From assembly GCF_039537265.1 (NCBI RefSeq), contig NZ_BAABAE010000003.1:62001-126000 (forward strand): DNA of 64,000 nt, given 5' to 3'. Every line of letters starts with the position of its first letter. Positions within the stretch are counted from its first letter, which is position 1. The notes beneath the pieces were generated by a model. The model ran no database searches. It was not told the origin of the DNA and saw only the letters and a list, made by a program, of their open reading frames with translations. This document shows positions 50,928-60,614 of the stretch, piece after piece. Made by a program: the position numbers and the translations under genes. The stretch comes from Terrimesophilobacter bigeumensis (GTDB taxonomy: Bacteria > Actinomycetota > Actinomycetes > Actinomycetales > Microbacteriaceae).

Positions 50928-51371
50928 TCAGGCGTCGATGCGGCTCAGACCGTCTTCGAGAGCGGTCCAGGCGAGCATCGCGCAGTTGATACGCGGCGGG
51001 TACAGCGAGACGCCGCTCAACGCGACCGCATCGCCGAGGAGCTCCTCGTCCCCGTCGTCCGTCCCCCGCGACTGCAGCATCGAACGGAATCCGTCGAGAC
51101 AGCGAGTGCACTCGTCGCGCGTCAGACCGGCCACGATGTCGGAGAGCATGGATGCGGACGCCTGCGAGATGGCGCAGCCCTGGCCGGTCCAGCCGATCGA
51201 CTCGACGACACCATCGCCCGCGCGGATGTGGAGGGTGATCTCGTCGCCGCACGACCGGTTGATCCCGTGGGATTCTGCGGTCGGATCCTCCAGCAGACCG
51301 TAGCCGTGGCGCTCGTGCGAGTGATCGACCAGAACGTCCTGATAGAGATTGCGCAGGTCCTCGCGGCTCAT
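50928..51371 (-). CDS. sufU: Fe-S assembly protein SufU
   Basis: 147 residues, zinc-containing sulfurtransferase that accepts persulfide from SufS. Zinc ligands Cys41, Asp43, Cys66 and Cys130 (RSCGDE, GQGCAISQAS, INCAMLAW) are present, and the 18-residue insertion distinguishing SufU from IscU is visible (about 98-118). Leaderless: TAGAGT six bases before the ATG. Confidence 0.93.
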   Translation of the reverse strand: MSREDLRNLYQDVLVDHSHERHGYGLLEDPTAESHGINRSCGDEITLHIRAGDGVVESIGWTGQGCAISQASASMLSDIVAGLTRDECTRCLDGFRSMLQSRGTDDGDEELLGDAVALSGVSLYPPRINCAMLAWTALEDGLSRIDA

Positions 51372-51377
51372 ATTTCC

Positions 51378-51383
51378 ACTCTA
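51378..51383 (-). promoter_or_regulatory. -10 hexamer of a leaderless promoter (sufU-sufS)
   Basis: TAGAGT on the minus strand, six bases before the ATG at 51371. Confidence 0.5.
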
Positions 51384-51419
51384 GACCGGCGTGAGAACGA
51401 GCGCCCTGGGGCCGGACGA

Positions 51420-52154
51420 TCAGACGTTGAGCGCCTGGCCGACCGTCGCACCGCCGTCGACGATGAACTCGGTTCCGGTGGAGAACGTCGCATCGGCCAC
51501 CAGGTACAGGATCAGCCTGGCCACCTCATCCGGTTCGCCGATTCGGGGTATCGGCTGGGACGCGTACATCTCGTTGCCCTCCAGTCCCGCCGTCATGGGC
51601 GTTCGGATTCCGCCGGGGTGTACAGACACCACGCGGATGTTGTCACGACCCAGGTCGAGGGCGGCGGCCTTCGTGAGTCCCCGCACGCCCCACTTGCTGG
51701 CGACATACGCGCTGAGGTTCGAGTAGCCCATCATCCCCGCCGTGGACGAGAGATTGACGATGACACCGCCCCCGGCGGCCTTCATCGTCTCCACGACGGA
51801 ACGGATGCCGAGGAAGACGCCGGTGAGGTTGATGTCGATGACTCGATTCCACTCCGCAAGCTCCGTCGTCGCGACCGGGGTGAACGCGACGACGCCCGCA
51901 TTGTTGACCAGGATGTCGATGTTCCCGATCGTGGCCACCACATCGGCGACGACCTCGCGCCAGTTGTCCTCGCTCGTGACATCGAGGTGGCGGTAGTGAC
52001 CACCGATCGACGCCGCGACGGCGTTGCCATCCTTCTCGTCGACATCCGTCACGACGACCGTGGCACCCTCGCTCGCGAGAAGCGCCGCGTCCGCCGCACC
52101 CATGCCCATCGCGCCGCCGGTGATCAGGGCGACCTTTCCATCCAGCTTTCCCAT
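51420..52154 (-). CDS. Short-chain dehydrogenase/reductase
   Basis: 244 residues. Classical SDR: cofactor motif TGGAMGMG (11-18), Asp after strand 2 favouring NAD(H) (VVTDVD), NNAG, Ser of NLSSTAG and catalytic YVASK. Resembles 3-alpha/20-beta-hydroxysteroid or cyclohexanol dehydrogenases. It follows narK by 37 bp on the same strand and may be carried on the nitrate operon transcript; a respiratory role is not evident. Confidence 0.85.
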   Translation of the reverse strand: MGKLDGKVALITGGAMGMGAADAALLASEGATVVVTDVDEKDGNAVAASIGGHYRHLDVTSEDNWREVVADVVATIGNIDILVNNAGVVAFTPVATTELAEWNRVIDINLTGVFLGIRSVVETMKAAGGGVIVNLSSTAGMMGYSNLSAYVASKWGVRGLTKAAALDLGRDNIRVVSVHPGGIRTPMTAGLEGNEMYASQPIPRIGEPDEVARLILYLVADATFSTGTEFIVDGGATVGQALNV

Positions 52155-52191
52155 TGCCCTGCCCTTTTCTCTTCTGCCGGCCCCGGATGGG

Positions 52192-53514
52192 TCAGCTCGG
52201 CTTCTCTGCGTGCGGCCGCGCGTAGTACCACCACGCGAGGACCGTGCAGAACGCGCACCACACTGCGCAGATGATGAAGAACGCGGTGGGTGCCATGACG
52301 GACAGGGACATCCCGACGAGGAACGGCCCGAACGCCCCGATCGCCGCGGTCCATCCGATGGCACCGCCCGCCTGCCTCGGGGGGAAGATCATCGGCATCT
52401 GCTTGAAGGTTCCCGCATTGGCGAACCCGGAGAAGAAGAAGATGAGCGTCATCCCCGTGAAGAAGCCGGAGAACTCGCTCACCGAGGTCGGGCTCAGGAA
52501 GAACAGGGTGACGATGGTGCCGCCCGTCATCCCGAGCCCCCCGATGAACGTGAACTTCGCACCACCCCACCGGTCGCAGAGCGGCCCGACCGCTGCGCGG
52601 ACGAGCGCGCCGAGCATCGGCCCGATCCAGGCCCAGGTGAGCGGGTTCGGAGCGTCGGGGAACGAGCCGTACACGTTGAGGATGATGAGGCCGGTCTGCG
52701 CGGCCAGACCGCTGAAGGCGCCGAACGACATGAGGTAGATCGCGGTCATGATCCAGGTGTGCTTGAGGCGGAAGATGTCGAGCTGCTGCCGGAAGTTCGC
52801 CGTCACCGGCACACGGCGCAGCACGACGACGGCCATCGCAACCGCGAGCAGCACCCACGGGATGAGCACGAGGCCGCCGTTGTGCAGCCAGACGAGCTTG
52901 CCCTCCGAGTCGCTCTGAGGGGTGAGGAGGGCCGTGCCGAAGAGACCGAAACCGACGACCCAGGGCAGCAGAAGCTGCATGAGCCCGATCCCGAGGTTCC
53001 CGATCCCCGCCTGGATTCCGAGCGCCGTCCCCGCGAGCCGTTTCGGGAAGAAGTAGCTCGTGGAGGCCATGAGGCCGGAGAAGCTGCCTCCCCCGACGCC
53101 GGCGGCGAGAGAGAGTGAGATGAGCACCCAGTACGGGGTCGTCGTGTCGCGGGCGGCGAGAGCCCATCCGAAGAGCGGGAGCACGAGGAGTGCGCCGCTG
53201 AAGGCCACGAGGATGCGGCTTCCCATGATGGGAGGCAGGAACATGAACACGAGCCGAAGGGTGCCGCCGGCGAGCCCGGGGACGGCCACGAGCCAGTAGA
53301 GCTGCTCCGTCGAGAGCATGTTCTCCGGGAGGCGGATGTCGTTCAACCGTGGTGCGATGGCACTCACGAGATACCACGTGGCGAACGCCAGGATCATCGT
53401 GTACGTGGTCACCCAGAGGGTGCGCCACGCGAGCTTTTTATCCCAGGTCGATTCGTCTTCCGGGTTCCAGTTCGAGAGATCGGGTTTGAGCGCCGAGCCT
53501 GCGACGGTGGTCAT
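52192..53514 (-). CDS. narK: Nitrate/nitrite transporter NarK
   Basis: 440 residues, twelve-helix MFS. The nitrate signature appears as GGGSFSGLMASTSYFFPKRL with GIQAGIGNLGIG and again in the second half as FANAGTFKQMPMIFPPRQAG. Brings nitrate in and/or exports nitrite for the NarGHI reductase encoded immediately upstream. 30 bp after narI. Confidence 0.94.
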   Translation of the reverse strand: MTTVAGSALKPDLSNWNPEDESTWDKKLAWRTLWVTTYTMILAFATWYLVSAIAPRLNDIRLPENMLSTEQLYWLVAVPGLAGGTLRLVFMFLPPIMGSRILVAFSGALLVLPLFGWALAARDTTTPYWVLISLSLAAGVGGGSFSGLMASTSYFFPKRLAGTALGIQAGIGNLGIGLMQLLLPWVVGFGLFGTALLTPQSDSEGKLVWLHNGGLVLIPWVLLAVAMAVVVLRRVPVTANFRQQLDIFRLKHTWIMTAIYLMSFGAFSGLAAQTGLIILNVYGSFPDAPNPLTWAWIGPMLGALVRAAVGPLCDRWGGAKFTFIGGLGMTGGTIVTLFFLSPTSVSEFSGFFTGMTLIFFFSGFANAGTFKQMPMIFPPRQAGGAIGWTAAIGAFGPFLVGMSLSVMAPTAFFIICAVWCAFCTVLAWWYYARPHAEKPS

Positions 53515-53544
53515 CGGGGGCCTTTCCTGGACGTGGTGATGGTG

Positions 53545-54351
53545 CTAACGATCGGAACTGAGTTTCTGCTTCTGCTTCGGCCTGGTCGAGTCGATGACGG
53601 GGCTCTTCTGCCAGCCGCGACGGATGGCGCGGGCCCCACGGTGATCGTCGCGTGATCGGTAGACCACATAGGGGCGGAACAGGTACATCACCGGCACGGA
53701 CAGCACATGCACGAGGCGCGTGAACGGCCAGATCAGGAACAGTCCCGTCGAGGTGAGCACGTGCAGCTTGAACGCGAGGGGAACGCCGACCATGAAGGTG
53801 GCATCCGGCTGGAACAGGATGAGGCTCCGGATCCACGGTGAGACCGTCTCGCGGTAGTTGTATCCGGTGGCCGGCGCCTGGAACTGGCCGATGACCTGGA
53901 ACTGGATGACCGCGATCATGCCGAACACGAGTGAGCCGGCCAGGAACGAGTACATGATGACATCCATGACGGTCGTGACCCGCAGGACCCTGCGGATGGC
54001 GCCGCGGCGTGCCAGGAGGATGGCGAGCCCCGCGACGGTGATGGCCCCGACGATGACGCCCGCCCAGGTGGCCCCAAGGTGGTAGAGGTGCTCGGTGATG
54101 CCGAAGAACTCCAGCCACTGGTGCGGGATGAGCAGGCCGACGACGTGCCCCACGAACACACCGAGGATTCCGTAGTGGAACATGGGCGATCCCCAGCGCA
54201 GCCACTTGCTCTCGTAGGTCTGGCTCGAGCGGGAGGTCCAGCCGAACTTGTCGTACCGATAGCGCAGGATGTGCCCGACGATGAAGCTTGCGGCGGCGAT
54301 GTAGGGGAACGCCACCCAGAGCAGAACGTCAAGGACGGTCAGGTCACTCAT
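53545..54351 (-). CDS. narI: Respiratory nitrate reductase gamma subunit NarI
   Basis: 268 residues, cytochrome b subunit with five membrane helices that oxidises menaquinol. GHILRYRYDKFGWTSRSSQ, SPMFHYGILGVFVGHVVGLL and LHVLTSTGLFLIWPFTRLVH supply the haem-ligand His pairs. The C-terminus is about 25 residues longer than usual and Lys/Gln-rich. ATG overlaps the narJ stop. Confidence 0.93.
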   Translation of the reverse strand: MSDLTVLDVLLWVAFPYIAAASFIVGHILRYRYDKFGWTSRSSQTYESKWLRWGSPMFHYGILGVFVGHVVGLLIPHQWLEFFGITEHLYHLGATWAGVIVGAITVAGLAILLARRGAIRRVLRVTTVMDVIMYSFLAGSLVFGMIAVIQFQVIGQFQAPATGYNYRETVSPWIRSLILFQPDATFMVGVPLAFKLHVLTSTGLFLIWPFTRLVHVLSVPVMYLFRPYVVYRSRDDHRGARAIRRGWQKSPVIDSTRPKQKQKLSSDR

Positions 54352-55076
54352 ACCCGTACTCCTTCGCTGGACTCACCCGACGGGCTGAACGGCGCGAGCG
54401 CGCCGAGGAAGGTGGTGACGCCGACCATCTCGGTCGGCGGTCCCTCATTGACGAGGCGCAGGTAGCGCTCGCGGGTCGCGGCGTCGATCTCCGGGAACGA
54501 GCGGCAGACGGCGGCCACCACGTGGGAGTACGGACTCTCGAACGTCTCGAGTGCGGTGCGCAGGACCTCGATTCCCTCGCGGTAGGAGCTGAGGAGCTGG
54601 CCGGCGATGGGCGAGTCGCTGCGCGCGGAGAACTCGAGCACCATGGGCAGGTAGTCGGGCAGTTCACCCTCCTCCACCTCCCAGCCGGCGGCGCGGTACG
54701 CCTCGATGAAGCCGACGAGCGCCATGCCGCGCCGCCGCGTATCGCCCGTCGAGTAATAGGTGAGGTACGGGCAGCACTTGCGCTTCTGGTCGAAGGTCGA
54801 CGTGAAGTGCGCCTCGAGCTCACCCTGGCTCATGACGGTGGCCTCCGAGAGGAACGCGTCGAACTCCGCGGCGATCTCCTGCGGAAGCGAGGTGACGACG
54901 GATGCCACCTGGTCGAAATGGGCCCGGCGCTCGGGCGTCGGATAGTCGAGCAGGATGGAGGCCGCCATGTGCACGGTCCTCCGCTCGTCGTCGGTGAGCG
55001 CGGAGGTGTCGAGACTCTGGGGCGCCTTCTTTCGTCGGCCCCCCGGCACCCTCCTGCGCTCGGTCACGGTCGTCAC
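54348..55076 (-). CDS. narJ: Nitrate reductase assembly chaperone NarJ
   Basis: 242 residues. Helical TorD-like chaperone for NarG maturation; KRKCCPYLTYYSTGDTRRRG and AGWEVEEGELPDYLPMVLEF are family hallmarks. GTG at 55076 overlaps the narH stop as GTGA; a second GTG three codons on is possible. The first 20 residues are basic and extra. Confidence 0.92.
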   Translation of the reverse strand: MTTVTERRRVPGGRRKKAPQSLDTSALTDDERRTVHMAASILLDYPTPERRAHFDQVASVVTSLPQEIAAEFDAFLSEATVMSQGELEAHFTSTFDQKRKCCPYLTYYSTGDTRRRGMALVGFIEAYRAAGWEVEEGELPDYLPMVLEFSARSDSPIAGQLLSSYREGIEVLRTALETFESPYSHVVAAVCRSFPEIDAATRERYLRLVNEGPPTEMVGVTTFLGALAPFSPSGESSEGVRV

Positions 55077-56737
55077 GCAGGGCTCCCGGATTCGGCGGGC
55101 GGGAACATCCCGTTCGTGATGCCCTTGCCGTTCCAGTTCAGGAGGTTCAGCCTGCCCGGCGTCGACGGCTCGCTCGGGTCGCTCACGTTTCGCAGCGCGT
55201 CGAAGCTGGCGACGGTCGAGTCGATCGGGGTGCCGGGGATGCGGTCCGTCGCGCGGATGTCGCCCGTCGATCGCGCGCCGCCCATACCGGGGCCGCCGTC
55301 CGTGTCGAGCGAGCACGCGAAGTCCTCGAGGTCGCGCGCCGACTCGACGTGGGCCTTCGGGATGACGTAGCGGTCCTCGTACTTGGCGATTGCGAGCAGG
55401 CGGTACATCGCCTCCATGTCCTCACCGGACATCCCGACGGCCCGCGCGATGTTCTCGTCGGCCTCGTTGCCGAGGTTGATGTCACGCATGTAGGAGCGCA
55501 TGGCCGCGAGCTTCCTCAGCGAGTACTCGATCGGGACGGTGTCTCCCGCGGTGAAGAGGCCCGCGAGGTACTCGACGGGGATGCGCAGCTTGTCGATCGC
55601 GGCGAACAGGTTGCGCACATCCTCGCCGTCGTTTCCGCTGTTGGAGACGACATCCACGACAGGGGAGAGCGGCGGGATGTACCAGACCATCGGCATCGTG
55701 CGGTACTCGGGGTGCAGCGGCAGCGCCACCTTGTACTCGCTGATGAGCTTGTAGATCGGGCTGTTCTGCGCGGCCTCGATCCAGTCGTCCGCGATGCCGT
55801 CACGCTTGGCCTGGGCGATCACCTCGGGGTCGAACGGGTCGAGCATGACCGAACGCTGGGCATCCAGCAGCTCGTGCTCGTCCTCGATCGCGGCGGCCTC
55901 GAGCACGCGGTCGGCGTCGTAGAGCATGAGGCCGAGGTAGCGCAGGCGCCCGACGCAGGTCTCGGAGCAGATCGTCGGCTTGCCCTGCTCGATGAGCGGG
56001 TAGCACAGCGTGCACTTCTCCGCCTTGTTCGTCTTGTGGTTGAAGTACACCTTCTTATAGGGGCACGCGGAGACGCACATGCGCCATCCGCGGCAGTCGT
56101 CCTGGTCGACGAGAACGATGCCGTCCTCCTCGCGCTTGTACATCGCACCGGACGGGCATGCGGAGACGCAGGACGGATTCAGGCAGTGCTCGCAGATGCG
56201 CGGCAGGTAGAACATGAAGGTGTTCTCGAACTCCATCTTCACGTGGTCGCTCATGTGGGCGAGGATCGGGTCATCCTGGGCGGTCTCCTGTGAGCCGCCG
56301 AGGTTGTCGTCCCAGTTGCCGGACCACTTGATGTCCATGTTCTCGCCGGTAAGCAGCGACTTCGGTCGCGCGACGGGGCCGTTCTTGGTCTGCGGCGCCG
56401 AGGTGAGCATGTCGTAGTCGTAGGTCCACGGCTCGTAGTAGTCGTCGATCGTCGGCAGGTCGTTGTTGGAGAAGATGGTCGCGAGCTTCTTCAGCCGTCC
56501 GCCCGACTTCAGCTTCAGGCGGCCGTTCTTGTTGCGAACCCAGCCGCCGTTCCACTTCTCCTGGTCCTCGTACTGCCGCGGGTATCCGAGACCAGGCCTG
56601 GTCTCCACGTTGTTGAACCAGACGTATTCCATGCCGTCGCGGTTCGTCCACACCTGCTTGCAGGTGACGGAACAGGTGTGACATCCGATGCACTTGTCGA
56701 GGTTCATCACCATCGACATCTGGGCCATAACGCGCAT
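55073..56737 (-). CDS. narH: Respiratory nitrate reductase beta subunit NarH
   Basis: 554 residues carrying four Fe-S clusters. CIGCHTCSVTCKQ, CEHCLNPSCVSACPSG, CRGWRMCVSACPYKK (the Trp replacing a Cys marks the [3Fe-4S] site) and CTLCYPLIEQGKPTICSETC are all intact. Starts with TGATG overlap to narG and ends overlapping narJ. Confidence 0.96.
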   Translation of the reverse strand: MRVMAQMSMVMNLDKCIGCHTCSVTCKQVWTNRDGMEYVWFNNVETRPGLGYPRQYEDQEKWNGGWVRNKNGRLKLKSGGRLKKLATIFSNNDLPTIDDYYEPWTYDYDMLTSAPQTKNGPVARPKSLLTGENMDIKWSGNWDDNLGGSQETAQDDPILAHMSDHVKMEFENTFMFYLPRICEHCLNPSCVSACPSGAMYKREEDGIVLVDQDDCRGWRMCVSACPYKKVYFNHKTNKAEKCTLCYPLIEQGKPTICSETCVGRLRYLGLMLYDADRVLEAAAIEDEHELLDAQRSVMLDPFDPEVIAQAKRDGIADDWIEAAQNSPIYKLISEYKVALPLHPEYRTMPMVWYIPPLSPVVDVVSNSGNDGEDVRNLFAAIDKLRIPVEYLAGLFTAGDTVPIEYSLRKLAAMRSYMRDINLGNEADENIARAVGMSGEDMEAMYRLLAIAKYEDRYVIPKAHVESARDLEDFACSLDTDGGPGMGGARSTGDIRATDRIPGTPIDSTVASFDALRNVSDPSEPSTPGRLNLLNWNGKGITNGMFPPAESGSPA

Positions 56738-59700
56738 CAGTACTCCACCTCCTGGCTGCGGCGACGGATCACGGTGACCTCGTCACGCTGGTTCCCGGTC
56801 GGACCGAGATAGTTGAATGCGAACGACAGTTGTGCGTAGCCGCCGATGAGGTGGCTGGGTTTCAACAGGATGCGGGTGAGCGAGTTGTTCGTCCCGCCTC
56901 GCTGTCCGGACGTCTCCGCGATCGGCACGTTGATCGTGCGATCCTTCGCGTGGTACATGTACACCGTTCCCTCCGGCATCCGGTGGGAGACGATGGCGCG
57001 GGCCACGACGACGCCGTTGCGGTTGTACGACTCGATCCACTCGTTGTCGCGGACCCCGATCTTGTTCGCGTCGGGTGGGGACATCCAGATCGTCGGGCCG
57101 CCGCGCGAGAGCGTCAGCATCATGAGGTTGTCCTGGTATTCGGAGTGGATCGACCACTTCGAGTGGGGCGTGAGGTAGCGCACCGTGACCTCGGCGCGGC
57201 CGGCCGAACCCGGCGCGCCCGTGGGGTCCATCGAGCCGACGGGCGAGTATCCGTCGAACAGGCGGTGCATGTCGAGCGGCGGGCGGTAGACGGGCAGCTG
57301 CTCGCCGAGCTCCACCATCCAGTCGTGGTCGAGGTAGAAGTGCTGGCGACCGGTCAGGGTGTGCCAGGGCTTGAGGTTCTCGACGTTGACCACGAACGCG
57401 CTGTAGCGGCGCCCACCGTGCTCGCTCCCGGACCATTCGGGGGAGGTGAGGACGGGCACGGGCGCGTCGGAGACGTCCTTGAGGGTGAAGCGCCTGCCCT
57501 CGTTGTCGCTCGCGAGGTGCGCGAGCTTCTGGCCGGTCTGCTTCTCCAGGACGCGGAAACCCTGCGTCCCCAGCCGACCGTTCGTCGTGCCGGAGAACGC
57601 GAGGATCATCTCTGCGGCACGCTTGTCGGTGTCGAGCTTCGGGCGGCCCTTCGTCGGTCCGCTCTGCACAACACCGTTGCGGCGGGCGAGGTCGGCGACC
57701 TCGACGTCCGGGTTGAACTTCACACCCTTGGTGATGAGTCCGAGCTTCTCGGAGAGCGGTCCGAGCGATGCCATCCGCGCGGCGAACGCGGGGTAGTCTC
57801 GCTCGACGACGGCGAGCTTCGGCATCGTGACGCCCGGAATCAGTTCCGGGTTGTCGACGACGATCCCGTGCGGGGTGGCCATCGCATCCGGAGTGTCGTG
57901 CAGGAGCGGGGACGCGACGAGGTCCTTGCGCACCCCGAGGTGCTCTACCGCGTACTCGGAGATCTTCTTCGCGAGCAGGTGGAAGATGTCGAAGTCGGTC
58001 TTCGCCTCCCACGGCGGGGTGATCGCCGGGTTGAAGGTGTGGATGAACGGATGCATGTCCGTCGTCGAGAGGTCGTTCTTCTCGTACCAGGTGGCCGGCG
58101 GGAGCAGGACGTCGCTGAACGTCGTCGTCGAGGTGTTCCGGAAATCGCTCGTGACGAGCAGGTCGAGCTTGCCCTCCGGCGCCTCATCGACCCAGTCGAT
58201 CGTCTTCGGCCTGCGGTCCGGACCGGACTCCTCGCCGCGGATGGCCGCATCCGTTCCGAGGAGGTGCTTGAGGAAGTACTCGTTGCCCTTACCGGAGGAT
58301 CCGATGATGTTCGCGCGCCAGACGTTGAGCACGCGGGGGAAGTTCTCCGGGGAGTCCGGGTCCTCGCACGCATAGCGGAGGTCGCCGCTCGTCAACTGAT
58401 CGACGACGTATTTCGCCGGCTCGACTCCGGCCTTCTCGGCCTGGTCGACGATGTCGAGCGGGTTGCGGTTGAACGTCGGGTAGCTGGGCATCCAGCCCCG
58501 TTTGGCGGACTCGACGAGGGTGTCGGCCGTCGTGCGGCCCGCGAACAGCCCGTTGCCGAGCTCCGTGGACAGGCTGTCGGCCGGCAACCCGTCGTAACGC
58601 CACTGGTCCGTCGCGAGGTACCAGTACGCGGTGCTGATCATCTGGCGCGGCGGGCGCACCCAGTCGAGACCGAAAGCGAACTGCGCCCATCCGGTGAGCG
58701 GACGCACCTTCTCCTGGCCGACGTAGTGGGCCCAGCCGCCCCCGTTCTTGCCCTGGCACCCCGTCATGGTGGTGAGCGCGAGGAAGGAGCGGTAGATGAG
58801 GTCGGAGTGGAACCAGTGGTTCGTTCCCGCGCCCATGAGGATCATGGACCGGCCGTCGGAGTCCTCCGCGTTCTGGGCGAATTCGCGCCCGATGCGCATC
58901 GCGGTCGCGGCGGAAACCGAGGTGATCTCCTCTTGCCACGCGGGCGTTCCCGGGGATGAGGCGTCGTCGTAACCGGTCGGCCATTCGCCGGGGAGCCCAT
59001 CGCGACCGACGCCGTACTGCGCGAGCAGCAGGTCGAACACGGTCGTGACGGTGCGCCCGGCGACCTGCCGGACGGGAACCCCGCGGCGGATGGTGCCGGA
59101 GCCTCCTGCATGCTCCTGGCCGGGCTGCGGCTCGAGGTCGAACCGCGGCAGGTCGATCGAGACGGATTTCTTGTCATAGTCTGCTGCATCCGCGATCGAC
59201 AGCAGAGGGTCGACGTCGCCGAGGTCGAGGTTCCAGAGGCCGGCGTCGGCCTCTGAGAAGCGGTGGCCGAGGGAACCGTTGGGAACGACGGGCGCGGCGT
59301 TCTGGTCGAGGAGCACCGGCTTGAACGCCGCGTTCGCGACCTTCCCGTCCTTGCCGGGAAGGGCATCCGCCATGAGGAACTTGCCCGGCACCCAGGCGTC
59401 GCCGCGCTTCACGAGCTCGATGAGGTACGCCGAGTCGCTGAACCTCTTCATGTAGTCGATGAACATCGGGGTCTTGCGCTCGAGGAGGAACTCCTTGAGG
59501 ATGACGTGCCCCATCGCGATCGCAAGCGCGGCATCCGTACCGGGGTGGGTCGCGAGCCACTCGTCGGCGAACTTCGTGTTGTCGGCGTAGTCGGGGGAGA
59601 CGACGATGACCTTCTGGCCCTTGTAGCGCGCCTCCACCATGAAGTGGGCGTCGGGGGTGCGGGTGACGGGAACGTTCGAACCCCACATCATGAGGTACGA

Positions 59701-60492
59701 CGAGTTCCACCAGTCGGCGGACTCCGGCACGTCGGTCTGGTCTCCGAAGACCTGGGGGGATGCGACCGGCAGGTCGGCGTACCAGTCGTAGAAGGAGAGC
59801 ATCGTTCCGCCGAGCATCGTGACGAACCGCGAGCCGACCCCGTGCGAGACGATCGACATCGCAGGGATGGGCGAGAATCCGGCGATGCGGTCGGGGCCGT
59901 AGGTCTTGATCGTGTGCACGTGGGCCGCTGCCACGATCTCGGATGCCTCCTCCCAGCTCGCCCGGACGAGGCCGCCCTTTCCGCGGGCCTGTTTGTACGC
60001 GCGAGCCGTCTCCGGGTTTCCGGTTACCTCTGCCCACGCCAGGACGGGGTCGCCGGTCTTCGCCTTCGCGGCGCGGAAGGCCTCGAGCAGCACGCCGCGC
60101 ACGTAGGGGTAGCGAACGCGGGTGGGCGAGTAGGTGTACCAGCTGAACGCTGCGCCGCGCGGGCAGCCGCGCGGTTCGTACTCCGGCGAGTCCGGCCCGA
60201 CGAGCGGGTAGTCCGTCTGCTGAGTCTCCCAGGTGATGATCCCGTCCTTGACGTAGACCTTCCAGGAGCAGGAGCCCGTGCAGTTGACGCCGTGGGTCGA
60301 CCGCACCTCTTTGTCGTGCGACCACCGGTCGCGATAGAAGGAGTCCGCCTCCCGGCCACCTTTGAGGAAGACCGAGCGGAGGTCCTCAGAGACCGTGCCG
60401 GGGCGGAGGAACCGGCCCAGATTGACGAGGGTGTCGGCGAGAAGGCCGTCCGTCCCTGCGCGTGCGGTGCTGGCATCCTTGCGAGTGCTCAC
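56737..60492 (-). CDS. narG: Respiratory nitrate reductase alpha subunit NarG
   Basis: 1251 residues, catalytic bis-MGD molybdenum subunit. The FS0 cluster motif (His and Cys) is THGVNCTGSCSWKVYVKDG; Asp-type Mo ligand region SYLMMWGSNVPVTRTPDAH; ETQQTDYPLVGPDSPEYEPR follows the FS0 site. The GTG at 60492 has AGGAG upstream; the open frame further up has no RBS. No twin-arginine signal, so the site faces the cytoplasm. First gene of narGHJI-narK-SDR. Confidence 0.95.
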   Translation of the reverse strand: MSTRKDASTARAGTDGLLADTLVNLGRFLRPGTVSEDLRSVFLKGGREADSFYRDRWSHDKEVRSTHGVNCTGSCSWKVYVKDGIITWETQQTDYPLVGPDSPEYEPRGCPRGAAFSWYTYSPTRVRYPYVRGVLLEAFRAAKAKTGDPVLAWAEVTGNPETARAYKQARGKGGLVRASWEEASEIVAAAHVHTIKTYGPDRIAGFSPIPAMSIVSHGVGSRFVTMLGGTMLSFYDWYADLPVASPQVFGDQTDVPESADWWNSSYLMMWGSNVPVTRTPDAHFMVEARYKGQKVIVVSPDYADNTKFADEWLATHPGTDAALAIAMGHVILKEFLLERKTPMFIDYMKRFSDSAYLIELVKRGDAWVPGKFLMADALPGKDGKVANAAFKPVLLDQNAAPVVPNGSLGHRFSEADAGLWNLDLGDVDPLLSIADAADYDKKSVSIDLPRFDLEPQPGQEHAGGSGTIRRGVPVRQVAGRTVTTVFDLLLAQYGVGRDGLPGEWPTGYDDASSPGTPAWQEEITSVSAATAMRIGREFAQNAEDSDGRSMILMGAGTNHWFHSDLIYRSFLALTTMTGCQGKNGGGWAHYVGQEKVRPLTGWAQFAFGLDWVRPPRQMISTAYWYLATDQWRYDGLPADSLSTELGNGLFAGRTTADTLVESAKRGWMPSYPTFNRNPLDIVDQAEKAGVEPAKYVVDQLTSGDLRYACEDPDSPENFPRVLNVWRANIIGSSGKGNEYFLKHLLGTDAAIRGEESGPDRRPKTIDWVDEAPEGKLDLLVTSDFRNTSTTTFSDVLLPPATWYEKNDLSTTDMHPFIHTFNPAITPPWEAKTDFDIFHLLAKKISEYAVEHLGVRKDLVASPLLHDTPDAMATPHGIVVDNPELIPGVTMPKLAVVERDYPAFAARMASLGPLSEKLGLITKGVKFNPDVEVADLARRNGVVQSGPTKGRPKLDTDKRAAEMILAFSGTTNGRLGTQGFRVLEKQTGQKLAHLASDNEGRRFTLKDVSDAPVPVLTSPEWSGSEHGGRRYSAFVVNVENLKPWHTLTGRQHFYLDHDWMVELGEQLPVYRPPLDMHRLFDGYSPVGSMDPTGAPGSAGRAEVTVRYLTPHSKWSIHSEYQDNLMMLTLSRGGPTIWMSPPDANKIGVRDNEWIESYNRNGVVVARAIVSHRMPEGTVYMYHAKDRTINVPIAETSGQRGGTNNSLTRILLKPSHLIGGYAQLSFAFNYLGPTGNQRDEVTVIRRRSQEVEY

Positions 60493-60614
60493 GGCGGCTC
60501 CTGTGTTGCTCGGGACGCCCCGCGGTCGCGATCGCGTCCTTTCGGACAGTCTTGTCGACCCTGTCGAGGGGGGCAAGGACAAAGGCCGTGATAAATACCG
60601 GTCCCGCGGGAGAG

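Noticed and set aside
56830..58959. A 709-codon open frame opposite narG
   Set aside because: Same shadow composition; narG is unambiguous.
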